Virus record (IMG/VR): IMGVR_UViG_3300045999_012357
Location: 1 to 41,162 of that record
Source: a virus
Direction: 5' to 3' (one strand)
DNA length: 41,162 nucleotides
Positions within the stretch are counted from its first letter, which is position 1; every line of letters begins with the position of its first letter. This document shows positions 1 to 8,537 of this stretch, one piece after another. The position numbers were made by a program, and so were the translations under genes. Below the pieces are notes generated by a model, which was not told where the DNA came from, did no database searches, and saw nothing but the letters and a program-made list of their open reading frames with translations.

Positions 1-167
1 TTGATTAAACCATATTCTGTTTCTGTAATATCTGAATCTTCATTTGAAATTAAACCTAAAACTGGAGTTACTCCAATATTATTTTTCCATACTTTTGACA
101 CTAGAGGCCAAAAGTCTAAATATAATGGATTATCGTCTGATCCAACTACCGCATAGTTTATATTCAT
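1..167 (-). CDS. Partial conserved hypothetical protein, N-terminus only
   Basis: The gene runs off the left edge, so only the first 55 residues are visible, starting MNINYAVVGSDDNPLYLDFW. Its ATG overlaps the TGA of the downstream-lying GDP-mannose dehydratase gene (ATGA), so it is the last visible member of the leftward sugar operon. The opening segment (a VVGSDDNPLYLDFWP stretch, then a VWK helix and a PVLGLI strand) resembles a family of small uncharacterised proteins found next to glycosyltransferases in viruses and marine bacteria. From context it could be a glycosyltransferase-like protein, but no catalytic motif is visible. The reading frame is convincing; the function is not known. 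Confidence 0.7.
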   Translation of the reverse strand, partial: MNINYAVVGSDDNPLYLDFWPLVSKVWKNNIGVTPVLGLISNEDSDITETEYGLI

Positions 168-1306
168 CAAGAATTTTCTAAATCAAATTCGATCATCTTT
201 TTTACAAGTTGATCAAATGAGATTTTGGGTTTCCAACCTAAGTCATTTCTGGCTCTTTCAGAATTACCACATAAAAGTTCTACTTCTGCTGGTCTATAAA
301 ATTTTGGATTGACTTGCATTAAAACTTTATTATTTTTAGAAACATACATCGCATGTTCATTTTCTCCTATCCAATTTCCCTCTATTCCAGCGAAAGAGAA
401 AGCTTTTTCTACAAACTCTTTTATTGTATGAGTTTCATTTGAAGAAAATACATAGTCTGTAGGAATCCCATTATAGTTTTTATTATATCTATCTTGATTT
501 AGCATCATCCAAACGCCTTCGATAAAATCTTCTGCGTCGCTCCAATCTCTTTTTGCTTCAATATTTCCTAACTCCAAAGGTTTAAAATCTTCATTGTTTT
601 TAATTGATTTACATATTCTAGCAACATTTTTCGTAATCTTTCTTGTAACAAATTCTTCACCTCGCCTAGTTCCTTCGTGATTAAATAGCCAACCTTGAAT
701 TGCATAAAGATTATACGATTCTCTATAAACTTTTATAAGTTGTCTGGAAGCGCATTTTGAAGCTCCATAAGGACTTCTTGGCCTCAATGGATGTTTTTCA
801 TCTTGTGGTGTATAGACTACATTTCCAAATTCTTCGCTTGATCCCGCTTGATATAATCTACAAGATGGATTATATAATCTAATAGCTTCTAATATATCCA
901 ATATTGCAGTACAATTCGTCTCCCATGTTTGTCTTGCAAAATCCCAACTACTTGCTACAAAACTTTGAGCTGCAAAATTAATAAAATAATCTGGTTTTAT
1001 TTTTTCTATAGTCCTACTGATTGAATGTGCGTCTGTTAGATCAAAGTTAATTAAATAGAATCTGTCGCTATTTATATGTTTTATGTTTTCGTGATTATAA
1101 ACGCTTAATCTTCTAACTCCTCCAAAGATTAAAAAATCAGTATTCTTTAAAAGATATTCAACCATTAAACTTCCGTCTTGACCAGTAACGCCAGTTACAA
1201 TACAAGTTTTTCTACCATTAATAAGTTTAGCCGCATCTTGAATGTTTAAGATATTAGCTGTATCTATCTTTTTGCCATAATAAGTTTCTTTAAAATTTTG
1301 GCTCAT
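167..1306 (-). CDS. gmd: GDP-mannose 4,6-dehydratase
   Basis: This short-chain dehydratase would convert GDP-D-mannose to GDP-4-keto-6-deoxy-D-mannose with NADP as bound cofactor, in the cytoplasm of the infected cell. The Rossmann glycine motif GVTGQDG is at residues 39-45. SSEEFG (156-161) and the catalytic YGASK pair (Tyr180, Lys184) match the GMD subfamily, as do FNHEGTRRGEEFVTRKI and the later RDW segment. At 379 residues it has the usual length with a roughly 30-residue N-terminal extension. It overlaps the next gene upstream by one base (stop/start at 1306), so the two nucleotide-sugar genes are translationally coupled. The family assignment is near certain; the final sugar depends on the partner enzymes, because no GDP-fucose synthase is in the window. 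Confidence 0.95.
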   Translation of the reverse strand: MSQNFKETYYGKKIDTANILNIQDAAKLINGRKTCIVTGVTGQDGSLMVEYLLKNTDFLIFGGVRRLSVYNHENIKHINSDRFYLINFDLTDAHSISRTIEKIKPDYFINFAAQSFVASSWDFARQTWETNCTAILDILEAIRLYNPSCRLYQAGSSEEFGNVVYTPQDEKHPLRPRSPYGASKCASRQLIKVYRESYNLYAIQGWLFNHEGTRRGEEFVTRKITKNVARICKSIKNNEDFKPLELGNIEAKRDWSDAEDFIEGVWMMLNQDRYNKNYNGIPTDYVFSSNETHTIKEFVEKAFSFAGIEGNWIGENEHAMYVSKNNKVLMQVNPKFYRPAEVELLCGNSERARNDLGWKPKISFDQLVKKMIEFDLENS

Positions 1307-2274
1307 TATTGATTTACTTGGTTTTTAATCCATTGAAATGTTTTCTCTATTCCTTCTTTTAAAGGCGCAGATGGAGCCCAAGATAGCTTTTCTTTAATTA
1401 ATTTATTATCTGAATTTCTTCCTCTTACTCCTAATGGTCCTGGAATATTTTTTATTTTAATATTTTTGCCACTTAAGTTGATAATCATCCGAGCAAAATC
1501 ATTTATTGAAATCATCTCTTCTGAACCTATATTTACTGGTCCTTCAAAATCTGATCTTAACAACTTAATTGTACCTTCTACGCATTCATCAATATATAAG
1601 AAAGATCTTGTTTGCTTGCCATCTCCCCAAATTTCTATCTCTCCATTTTCTGGGGCTTCTATAACTTTTCTACACAAAGCGGCTGGAGCTTTTTCTTTTC
1701 CACCTTTATATGTTCCTTCTGGACCAAAAATATTATGATATCTTGCTATATGAACATCTAGTCCAAAATTCCTTTTATATGCTAGATAAAGTCTTTCGCT
1801 AAAAAGTTTTTCCCAACCATATTCACTATCTGGAGCGGCTGGATAAGCAGACTCTTCTGAACATTTTGGATTATTTGGATCTAATTGATTATATTCTGGA
1901 TAAGCGCAAGCCGATGAACTATAGAATAGTTTTTTTGCTCTTTTTTCTATTGCTAATTTTGCTATATTTAAATTTATCAGAGCAGAATTAGTCATTACAT
2001 TAGCATCATTTTCTCCTGTAAATATATATCCTGCTCCACCCATATCTGCGGCTAGTTGATATAATTCATCTACATCATCTGGTATTGCTATTTTAGCAAA
2101 AATTGGACAAGTTAAGTCTCCAATTTTAAAATCATCGGCTTCAGATTTGGAAAAAGTAGGATATTTTAAATCTATTCCTCTAACCCAATATCCCTCACTT
2201 TTTAATCTTTTAACTAGATGGGAGCCAATAAAACCTCCAGCACCACATACTACAGCCATTTTTTTAATATTCAT
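1306..2274 (-). CDS. GDP-mannose 3,5-epimerase (GME-type)
   Basis: An extended short-chain dehydrogenase/epimerase that matches plant-type GDP-mannose 3,5-epimerase along its whole length. It has GAGGFIGSH at 11-19, LAADMGGAGYIF at 74-85, SSSACAYP with the epimerase Cys123, the YGWEK pair Tyr152/Lys156, KGGKEKAPAALC with Lys195 (counterpart of the catalytic Lys in the plant enzyme), the QTRSFLYIDECVEG block, and GVRGRNSDN near the C-terminus. Family members make GDP-L-galactose and GDP-L-gulose from GDP-mannose. Beside gmd, where one would expect GDP-fucose synthase, it could instead act on the 4-keto-6-deoxy product; that is inference. All three catalytic-type residues are present, so it should be active. 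Fcl (GDP-fucose synthase) is the main alternative but fits less well. Confidence 0.9.
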   Translation of the reverse strand: MNIKKMAVVCGAGGFIGSHLVKRLKSEGYWVRGIDLKYPTFSKSEADDFKIGDLTCPIFAKIAIPDDVDELYQLAADMGGAGYIFTGENDANVMTNSALINLNIAKLAIEKRAKKLFYSSSACAYPEYNQLDPNNPKCSEESAYPAAPDSEYGWEKLFSERLYLAYKRNFGLDVHIARYHNIFGPEGTYKGGKEKAPAALCRKVIEAPENGEIEIWGDGKQTRSFLYIDECVEGTIKLLRSDFEGPVNIGSEEMISINDFARMIINLSGKNIKIKNIPGPLGVRGRNSDNKLIKEKLSWAPSAPLKEGIEKTFQWIKNQVNQ

Positions 2275-2320
2275 AATAAATTATAATAATAAAAAATAAA
2301 ATAGACAATATTTTTTTAGA

Positions 2321-2475
2321 TTATATTTTAATAAAGTGATAGTCTGCGTCTGGCCCATTAGAAGAAAATCTTGGAGTAGCTAGTTTAAATCCCATTTTTT
2401 CAATAATAGGTATGGATTCATCTACTAATTTTGCCCCAATATTATATTGAATATGCCCTTTTAAGTTCAAAAAAA
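2321..2475 (-). other. Possible frameshifted C-terminal tail of the 2442-3221 glycosyltransferase
   Basis: Downstream of a run of seven T on the coding strand (2475-2469) another frame stays open to 2321 and encodes a protein-like tail (GHIQYNIGAKLVDESIPIIEKMGF, in two parts: GHIQYNIGAK then LVDESIPIIEKMGF) ending in DADYHFIKI. The glycosyltransferase frame stops soon after the same run. Deleting one T, or a +1 slip there, would join the two into a protein of about 300 residues. It may be a sequencing indel, a real truncation or programmed frameshifting. The frame upstream of the T run is only a shadow of the glycosyltransferase, so a separate gene starting at 2551 is unlikely. Confidence 0.45.
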
Positions 2476-3221
2476 TGATTATACTTTGGACTACCATAAT
2501 TCCACCCATTATCATGCACGAAATATGGAATATTGCCATTTGATTTATCAATTAGTTGATTTTTTTCATTTTTATAAAATTCATCCGTGCTTCTTGTATA
2601 TGTATTCACTACTAGTTTATTTTCTGTGTCTAATTTTATCTCTGGTTTTATATTATTGTTATAATAATATGTATAAACTCCTTGATCGTTTTTAAATGTA
2701 TTGATATTAAGTGGAAATATATTTTTAATAATATTTTCTAGCATTTTTATAAAAAGATCTTTCCTGGCTAAAATAAAACCAGAATTAAGAAAAATCCTTC
2801 TATTTTTTTCTAATTCAGAATAACCTTTATAATTATGCCAATTAGTTTTTTCAGATTCAGATGGCATCATATTTTTTTCATGACCCATAATAACAAAATT
2901 ATTTAAATCAAATAGTTCTAGAATTCCATCTAAAGGTTTTAAACATGTCATATCATTTGCATCTGCAAACAATAAATATTTTGAATCTATACATTTAATT
3001 TCTTCTAATAAGAAATATATCTTATAGAGGAGATACTCGCCTTCAATGCCATATTTTTTATAATTATATTCTAATTCTTTATAATTATTTTTATTATAGT
3101 GAAAATATATAAAATCTATATTTGGATTAAATTTTTTAAAAGATTTAAATAGAAAAGTTTTTTCTATAGGAAAAATATCTTCATTATTCCAAGTTGTAGT
3201 TATTAATGTTAATTTATCCAT
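2442..3221 (-). CDS. GT-A glycosyltransferase, PLOD/procollagen-galactosyltransferase-like
   Basis: The N-terminus MDKLTLITTTWNNED is a first beta strand of a GT-A fold. The central KYLLFADANDM segment (about residue 100) holds the DxD-like acidic metal site, and FLNSGFILARKDLF (about 165-178) is the acceptor-side signature seen in PLOD and collagen galactosyltransferase-type enzymes and their giant-virus relatives. NDQGVYTYYY follows, a typical xDQ catalytic region. It would transfer a hexose from a nucleotide sugar; donor and acceptor cannot be read. It lies in the leftward operon and overlaps the next upstream gene by 8 bp. Its C-terminus may be truncated by an indel in a seven-T run (see 2321-2475). 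Confidence 0.75.
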   Translation of the reverse strand: MDKLTLITTTWNNEDIFPIEKTFLFKSFKKFNPNIDFIYFHYNKNNYKELEYNYKKYGIEGEYLLYKIYFLLEEIKCIDSKYLLFADANDMTCLKPLDGILELFDLNNFVIMGHEKNMMPSESEKTNWHNYKGYSELEKNRRIFLNSGFILARKDLFIKMLENIIKNIFPLNINTFKNDQGVYTYYYNNNIKPEIKLDTENKLVVNTYTRSTDEFYKNEKNQLIDKSNGNIPYFVHDNGWNYGSPKYNHFFELKRAYSI

Positions 3222-4071
3222 ATGTTAATTTTATAAAATCATGATAAAAATTCTCATTTATTTTATGTTTATATTTAATACCTAATTTTGATACTTGAAT
3301 TGCGTGATAACCATTTGTCATTTTGCATTTTTCAATTGTAGGATCTGGAAATATTTTATTCCAACTATCCCAAAATTTTAATACATATGGAGGTTTTTTA
3401 AGCAATAGATCTTTCAAATTAGGGTTTGAAGATAGCATAAATTGTGTATTTTGATCTGGATGGCCTAGAATGCAACTTTGTCCATATGCTTCTCCATCTA
3501 TATATGGCACTTTTAGCCATAAATATTTAAAAAACAAATCGTTATGAAATAATTGTTTAAAATTATTATCTAGCCAAAAATAATTACGATTTTTATCTTT
3601 ACGATTATTTTGCCAATATATATCGCAAGATTCTTTTAATTTTTTAATAATATAATTCTGATTATCAGAAATTAAAAACCACATGCATGGACCATAACTG
3701 CCAAGTTCATTCGCAAGACCAGCTCCAAATGCATGATAGGTCCAAAATCCGTATGGATCCACTAATTCTTCAAACCAAAAATCAAGAGACTGCATACACA
3801 ATAAAGTAGAGTCAGCCCAAACTCCACCATATTTATTTAATAAATTTATTCTTATAATATCTGATTTAGATTGCATTGATATATTATTATTTTTATCGTA
3901 TAAGTAGTCTACTTCGGGCAAATATTTTTTTATATTTTTTTCATCTAATAACTCTATATTCCAATTTGGATTATTAATTTTCCATGATTCTGCGGCTTGT
4001 TTTTGTAACCATGGAGCATTTTTCCATCCTTGAGCCCAAAACAAATATATTGTTTTATTAAAATTACTCAT
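3214..4071 (-). CDS. Capsular polysaccharide synthesis-type glycosyltransferase (GT32-like)
   Basis: The N-terminal YLFWAQGWKNAPWLQKQAAE and SWKINNPNWNIELLDEKNI fit the capsular polysaccharide synthesis family (Caps_synth, GT32-like, OCH1-related). The signature SKSDIIRINLLNKYGGVWAD (about residues 88-107) supplies the metal-binding acidic residue in the YGGVWADST motif. About 285 residues is normal for the family. It overlaps both neighbours by a few bases (3214/3221 and 4064/4071), showing coupled translation in the sugar operon. The family is recognised for adding hexoses to surface polysaccharides; the specific linkage cannot be inferred. Confidence 0.85.
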   Translation of the reverse strand: MSNFNKTIYLFWAQGWKNAPWLQKQAAESWKINNPNWNIELLDEKNIKKYLPEVDYLYDKNNNISMQSKSDIIRINLLNKYGGVWADSTLLCMQSLDFWFEELVDPYGFWTYHAFGAGLANELGSYGPCMWFLISDNQNYIIKKLKESCDIYWQNNRKDKNRNYFWLDNNFKQLFHNDLFFKYLWLKVPYIDGEAYGQSCILGHPDQNTQFMLSSNPNLKDLLLKKPPYVLKFWDSWNKIFPDPTIEKCKMTNGYHAIQVSKLGIKYKHKINENFYHDFIKLTYG

Positions 4072-4867
4072 ATACTTTATATTTTAAATAACTTTTAAGA
4101 TCTATATCATTTATCTTACAGTCTTTTGTAAATTTCCGTCCAAACAAACAGGGAGAATCTAATAAAAGATTAAGTTCTTTTTCTGATATTTCTGAATAAG
4201 TTTTTATACCATTTTTTAGTTTAAATTCATTTGGATAATGCATATCATGCCAATTAGTAAAAGTAGATGCTCCTTCTGCAAGATTTGGTGTGCAAATTAA
4301 ATCTTGATGTGAACCTTTATTCTTTGCAATACTTATAAAGTAGTGCTCTTCGGGTGCATATATATTTTCAAAGAAATTTAAATATTCATTACTGCTCAAT
4401 GCTAATTCCGAGTATTTTTTATTTAAAATAAACCATTGTGATGATTTAAAAATTTTATTTTTTTCTAAAAATTTTAATACATTATTGCATCTAGGAAAAC
4501 ATTGATAATCTGGCGATTGATTAAACACTGCGTAATTATTATATGTTAATTGATTATATATATAATTAAAATTTTTTAAAGGTATACAAGATTGACTCAA
4601 ATTAATAAATTTATAATTACTTTTATCTCTTAAGGCTTCCGATAATAATAAATTATGAGCTTTTACTAAAGATATATCTCCATATTTTGTTTCAATTGCT
4701 TGTTTTAATTTAAAATTATTAAAAAATTTAAGTGGTTTATTGTTTTTATAATGTATATATATAGAATATTTATTTATATCTATATTTTTAAAAAATTCAT
4801 GCCAAAGTTCCTCTTGAAGAATCTCATCATAAATTAAAAATAAAAATGCAAGTTTTTTAATTTCCAT
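4064..4867 (-). CDS. Core-2/I-branching N-acetylglucosaminyltransferase family protein (GT14-like)
   Basis: Matches the Core-2/I-branching beta-1,6-GlcNAc-transferase family (GT14). Visible are LAFLFLIYDEILQEELW at the N-terminus (the family's 'lifetimes of H-to-W' region), FINLSQSCIPLKNF (about 88-101, the FLSGxCIPL motif), SSQWFILNKKYSE (about 142-154), the acidic APEEHYF (about 170-176) and ASTFTNW. Bacterial and viral members are about 270-300 residues without the animal transmembrane anchor, as here. It may create branch points in the glycan. It overlaps the large multi-domain glycosyltransferase gene by 11 bp. Confidence 0.82.
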   Translation of the reverse strand: MEIKKLAFLFLIYDEILQEELWHEFFKNIDINKYSIYIHYKNNKPLKFFNNFKLKQAIETKYGDISLVKAHNLLLSEALRDKSNYKFINLSQSCIPLKNFNYIYNQLTYNNYAVFNQSPDYQCFPRCNNVLKFLEKNKIFKSSQWFILNKKYSELALSSNEYLNFFENIYAPEEHYFISIAKNKGSHQDLICTPNLAEGASTFTNWHDMHYPNEFKLKNGIKTYSEISEKELNLLLDSPCLFGRKFTKDCKINDIDLKSYLKYKVYE

Positions 4868-7103
4868 ATTTCTCCAATATTATTTTATTTAATTCCTGAC
4901 TTCTATTATATTGATGAATAATATATATAATTTCATTTTTTGAATTTCTAATTATATTATCAGAATCTATAAACGGTTCTTTATTTAAGAGATGTTCTTT
5001 TATATTTGGTGTGACTAAATCAGATTTAATAACGTTCAGATTTGTTGACCATCCATCATCTAAAGAAGTAAATAAAGTATCTTTACTTAAATCTTTTCTT
5101 ATAATAAAATTATACGCTGGTTGATCTGGTATATCAAATTTATGATCTAAATTTATAGTTGAATCATATATCTCTTTAGAAATACTCAAGATGGAATCTA
5201 CTTTTCCGGCTAATACTCCACAGTTTAAGGCTTCATAATCATCAAATTCTTCAACTATATCCATATTGTAAATTCTTTCCAATGCCATTCTATTCCACCA
5301 TTCATGTTTAAATTTTATCGCTTCTCCAGAAGCTATAATTTTTTTATCTTTTATATTATTTTTAATCCACTCTTCTGGATTTTTTTGAAAAATAACGTCT
5401 GCGACATCGGTAGTAATAACATATTCATAGTTTGATCCAAAATAATTAAGGAAATTTTCTATGTGCTTAAATCTTTGAATATTAGGTTTCCTATGGAGAT
5501 TTGTTACTCTAAAACATTTTACTCCAGAATTATTTATTTTATTAACTAAATCGTCGCTAATATCTGCTCCTATTAAAACTTTATCTCCTTTAAACCCACA
5601 AGAATTTAAAGAATTTATCCAAGGCTTAAGTTTATCAAAATTATAATTTTGAAAGAATCCAATAACAAGTGATGGCTTTTTTATTTCAACGGCATCTTTA
5701 ATTTTATTCATTAAATTTAAAATATCGGCTTTTTTATTTTTTGCATGAAAACTTATTTGTTCTGATAATTTATTTTTTTCATTAAATAAACTTTTATTAT
5801 CTATTCCAGCATGAAAATGAAATCTTTTATCATGTATTAAATTTATACCAGAGTTTTTAAAATTTAAACTTAAGCTTAAATCATCAAATGGCGTGTTATG
5901 TTTTTGAATATTAAGATTATCTAAATCTTTAGAACTAAAAAGAATTCCTGCGCCACCATCAAACCATCTTGTGGATTTATCAAAATCTAGAGTGTTACAT
6001 AAATAATTTTCTTTATCTTTAAAACAATCCCAAACAAATCCAAAAGCCTGTTTTATTGATTTATTATTTTCTTTTATTATTTGTCTTAAGGAGTTTAAAT
6101 TTACATAAGTATCATCATCGCAGAAAAATATCCATCTATATTTATTTCTTAAGATTTTATTACTTTTAAGATAATTAAAGATTGCAATAGTTTTATCTTC
6201 TAATTCTACATATTCTTTTTTATCAGTTACTTTAATTATTTTTTTAGATTCATTTTCATGATCTGAGAAAACGATATAATTATCATTATCTTTTAACCAA
6301 GTAGATCTAATAGCATCTATTCTTGATTCGTATTTCTCACAACTTTTTATTACAAATAAAACGCTATCTGGATCTACATGATAATATTTTTTTAAGCAAT
6401 TATCCATAGGTTTTTCCCAACCAATTGGTTCTAAAGGTTTAATCTTGGGGTTATTTTTACCATATAGATAGATTAAATTTGTTAAGATTGTTTGATCGTG
6501 CCTATTATCTTTAAACTCTGGAAGATTTGGCAATCCGCATTTATTAGGTAGGTCTGTTATTATCTCTTTTTCATGAAAGCACCATTTTAGCCAATCCATT
6601 AAGATTTTTTTAGGCAATTCTGCTTTCTCCCAAAAACTCCAAGTCGCGCTTAATTGGTTTAGATCCCAACATGCTTTTTCATCACAACCCATATAATAAA
6701 ATGCATCTCTTTTACAAAATTCTTTATGTTTAAATGGGCCTTTTGCAACTCCTATTCCAGCGTAATTTTCTTTAATGTCTTTAACTAGAGGGTGAATTTC
6801 ATAATTAATATCAAAATTATAACAGCTTCTACCAACATCATGATAGAGTATGAAATCTCCATCATTTACCTTTTTCATACTATCATATATAATTAGAGGT
6901 TTCCACGCCCAATACCCGTATCCCCTTCTATGTTTTTGAAAAAAATCTTTATATAACCACTCAAATTCATCTGGTAAACATTCGTCAGTATAAAGAAAAA
7001 CGTCTTTTATACCTATTTTTTTATAATTATTTAAGAAACTATATAGGTTTTTTTGATAATCTTTATCTTTTGATGTATAGAATAGAGTAGCGTATACATT
7101 CAT
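4857..7103 (-). CDS. Three-domain glycosyltransferase fusion with central GT31/Fringe-like domain
   Basis: A 748-residue protein that reads as three catalytic units. Residues 1-240 form a domain common in viral sugar loci (HRRGYGYWAWKPLIIYDSM, then DGDFILYHDVG, and a late RHDQTILTNLIY). Residues about 245-440 match the GT31 galactosyl/Fringe family: LFVIKSCEKYESRIDAIRST, the metal motif CDDDTYVN at about 328-335, GGAGILFS at 383-390 and PFDDLSLS at about 405. Residues about 478-748 form another GT-A unit (LVIGFFQNYNFDKLKPWINS, YVITTDVADVIFQ with a DxxD metal site, ALNCGVLAG, DQPAYNFI). It could add several sugars in sequence. Start and stop overlap both neighbours by a few bases. Domain identities are confident; donor and acceptor are unknown. 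Confidence 0.85.
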   Translation of the reverse strand: MNVYATLFYTSKDKDYQKNLYSFLNNYKKIGIKDVFLYTDECLPDEFEWLYKDFFQKHRRGYGYWAWKPLIIYDSMKKVNDGDFILYHDVGRSCYNFDINYEIHPLVKDIKENYAGIGVAKGPFKHKEFCKRDAFYYMGCDEKACWDLNQLSATWSFWEKAELPKKILMDWLKWCFHEKEIITDLPNKCGLPNLPEFKDNRHDQTILTNLIYLYGKNNPKIKPLEPIGWEKPMDNCLKKYYHVDPDSVLFVIKSCEKYESRIDAIRSTWLKDNDNYIVFSDHENESKKIIKVTDKKEYVELEDKTIAIFNYLKSNKILRNKYRWIFFCDDDTYVNLNSLRQIIKENNKSIKQAFGFVWDCFKDKENYLCNTLDFDKSTRWFDGGAGILFSSKDLDNLNIQKHNTPFDDLSLSLNFKNSGINLIHDKRFHFHAGIDNKSLFNEKNKLSEQISFHAKNKKADILNLMNKIKDAVEIKKPSLVIGFFQNYNFDKLKPWINSLNSCGFKGDKVLIGADISDDLVNKINNSGVKCFRVTNLHRKPNIQRFKHIENFLNYFGSNYEYVITTDVADVIFQKNPEEWIKNNIKDKKIIASGEAIKFKHEWWNRMALERIYNMDIVEEFDDYEALNCGVLAGKVDSILSISKEIYDSTINLDHKFDIPDQPAYNFIIRKDLSKDTLFTSLDDGWSTNLNVIKSDLVTPNIKEHLLNKEPFIDSDNIIRNSKNEIIYIIHQYNRSQELNKIILEKYGN

Positions 7104-7756
7104 TTATTTAAGTACTGAATCAAAGCACTCTTTCCAGTTTCATCTTGATTGTCGTTTTCGTCAAAAATTGCACCAACAAATTGATTATTTACTCTCATTG
7201 TGGGAAATGGTTTTTTATCAAAGAACTCATCGTGAATTAAACTGTCTTGTTTTATCTTTGGGTAAAGATTACTATTAAAAAAATTATAATCTGTGCCATA
7301 GGCATTTTGAAAATGAAATTCATTGATTGAATTATTTAAAATTTCAAATCCATTTTTCTTTGCTCCAAACATTCCTCCTAAAATAGAGAATCCATGATAA
7401 GGATGATCTCTCATAACATGAAAATTTTTATCACTATTTATCCATTGATCTACTGCTAATTTTTCTCTACTATTAATTCTTGAGTCTGTATCTCTAGATA
7501 TAAAAAGTTCAATATCTTTATCTTTAGCTGGAAGATATCTCCACATCATGCCTTCCCAACTTGGATTTTGTTCCATTATAACTATTTGAGAGTTTAGATC
7601 TTTAATTTGATTTATATATTTTTGATCTACATCTTTATGTATATAAAACCTTGAGATCCAATTTGGATATATTATGTTTGTAAGTTCAGCATTTTTAATT
7701 GCACCAACGCAATATTTTGGATTATTTCCCCAAAGAGAAAATGATATTATTTTCAT
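7100..7756 (-). CDS. Glycosyltransferase-like protein with DxD motif
   Basis: The start MKIISFSLWGNNPKYCVGAI and the LFISRDTDSRINSREKLAVD block (about residues 83-101, with an Asp-x-Asp pair) match a small family often labelled glycosyltransferase in cyanophages and giant viruses. HVMRDHPYHG and LGGMFGAKK follow, the latter typical of the acceptor side of GT-A folds. It is 218 residues, compact, with no signal peptide or membrane segment. It touches the upstream gene at a single base (7756) and overlaps the next by 4 bp. It probably transfers a sugar in the same pathway; specificity is not visible. Confidence 0.7.
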   Translation of the reverse strand: MKIISFSLWGNNPKYCVGAIKNAELTNIIYPNWISRFYIHKDVDQKYINQIKDLNSQIVIMEQNPSWEGMMWRYLPAKDKDIELFISRDTDSRINSREKLAVDQWINSDKNFHVMRDHPYHGFSILGGMFGAKKNGFEILNNSINEFHFQNAYGTDYNFFNSNLYPKIKQDSLIHDEFFDKKPFPTMRVNNQFVGAIFDENDNQDETGKSALIQYLNK

Positions 7757-8493
7757 TAATTTATATATCCTTTGTACATTAAATATTTACTTCTCATATT
7801 GTGAACTTCATTTATGGCTTCTTTTAATTTCTCTTGTTTTGTTGAATTGCCTTCTGGATTCAAATAGTATAATCCAACTGGATGATTAACCATTTTAATC
7901 TTTGCGCCACCAACACATGCTTTAAGCCACATATCACCATCTGCAGAAACAGGATATTTTTCATCAAAATAACCAAATTTATCATGAAGAGATTTTTTCC
8001 AAAGAGGCATACAATGAGGTGAATTATTTTTTATTAAATTCTCAAAAGAATGAGATAAAAATGGATAAAGTTCAGTAAAATCATTGTCCATATATTTTTC
8101 ATTTGCTATTCTAGATATATAAGTTTGACCATAAACAAGATCTAAATCTGGATTTCTCTCAAATTCTTTATACAATATTTCAAAGCTATTAATAGATTTT
8201 CTATCGTCCGCATTCCAATTGCCGATCATATCTGAGGTACATAGATTTTCAATAGCATAATTCCAACAATTATATAAACCTAAGTCTTTTTCTAATCTAT
8301 GATACTTAATGTTTTTATGCGTTTTAGTTAATGGAAGAATATATTGTTTTTCATTTTCTGGTGAGGCGCAATCTAAAAATATAAATTCTATATCTTTAAA
8401 TATAGATTGCTCTAACATATTGTCTATATATCCTTTAATATATTTTTCTGCTTTAAAGAAGGAACAAAATGAGGATATTTTATAGTGTAACAT
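7756..8493 (-). CDS. Family 2 glycosyltransferase, first gene of the leftward sugar operon
   Basis: An inverting GT2-type enzyme: ISSFCSFFKAEKYIKGYIDN and IEFIFLDCASPENE form the nucleotide-binding half, NWNADDRKS (about residue 93-101) carries the DD metal site in place of DxD, and SADGDMWLKAC supplies the acceptor-side acidic residues. At 245 residues it is a minimal soluble GT2 with no membrane helices. It is first in the leftward operon reaching the left window edge. A TATAAT box lies six bases before its ATG, predicting a transcript starting at the start codon; no good -35 is visible there. Confidence 0.82.
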   Translation of the reverse strand: MLHYKISSFCSFFKAEKYIKGYIDNMLEQSIFKDIEFIFLDCASPENEKQYILPLTKTHKNIKYHRLEKDLGLYNCWNYAIENLCTSDMIGNWNADDRKSINSFEILYKEFERNPDLDLVYGQTYISRIANEKYMDNDFTELYPFLSHSFENLIKNNSPHCMPLWKKSLHDKFGYFDEKYPVSADGDMWLKACVGGAKIKMVNHPVGLYYLNPEGNSTKQEKLKEAINEVHNMRSKYLMYKGYIN

Positions 8494-8497
8494 TAAT

Positions 8498-8514
8498 ACA
8501 TTATATGATAATGT
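8498..8514. promoter_or_regulatory. Inverted repeat overlapping divergent -10 boxes (candidate operator)
   Basis: ACATTATATGATAATGT is a perfect inverted repeat with 7-base arms around a 3-base centre. It contains the leftward TATAAT box (8505-8500) that ends six bases before the ATG at 8493. A rightward TATAAT ends six bases before the ATG at 8538. Neither has a recognisable TTGACA at 17 bp. A repressor or activator dimer bound here would control the leftward sugar operon and could affect the rightward gene. Confidence 0.4.
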
Positions 8515-8537
8515 AAGTAAATTTATATAATATAATT

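Noticed and set aside
2482-2551. A separate gene starting at 2551
   Set aside because: The part upstream of the T run is only an alternative frame of the glycosyltransferase; only the tail after the run looks protein-like.
8483-8488. GTGTAA near the start of the 8493 gene
   Set aside because: It lies inside the coding region and 50 bases from the 8538 start, too far to match the other sites.
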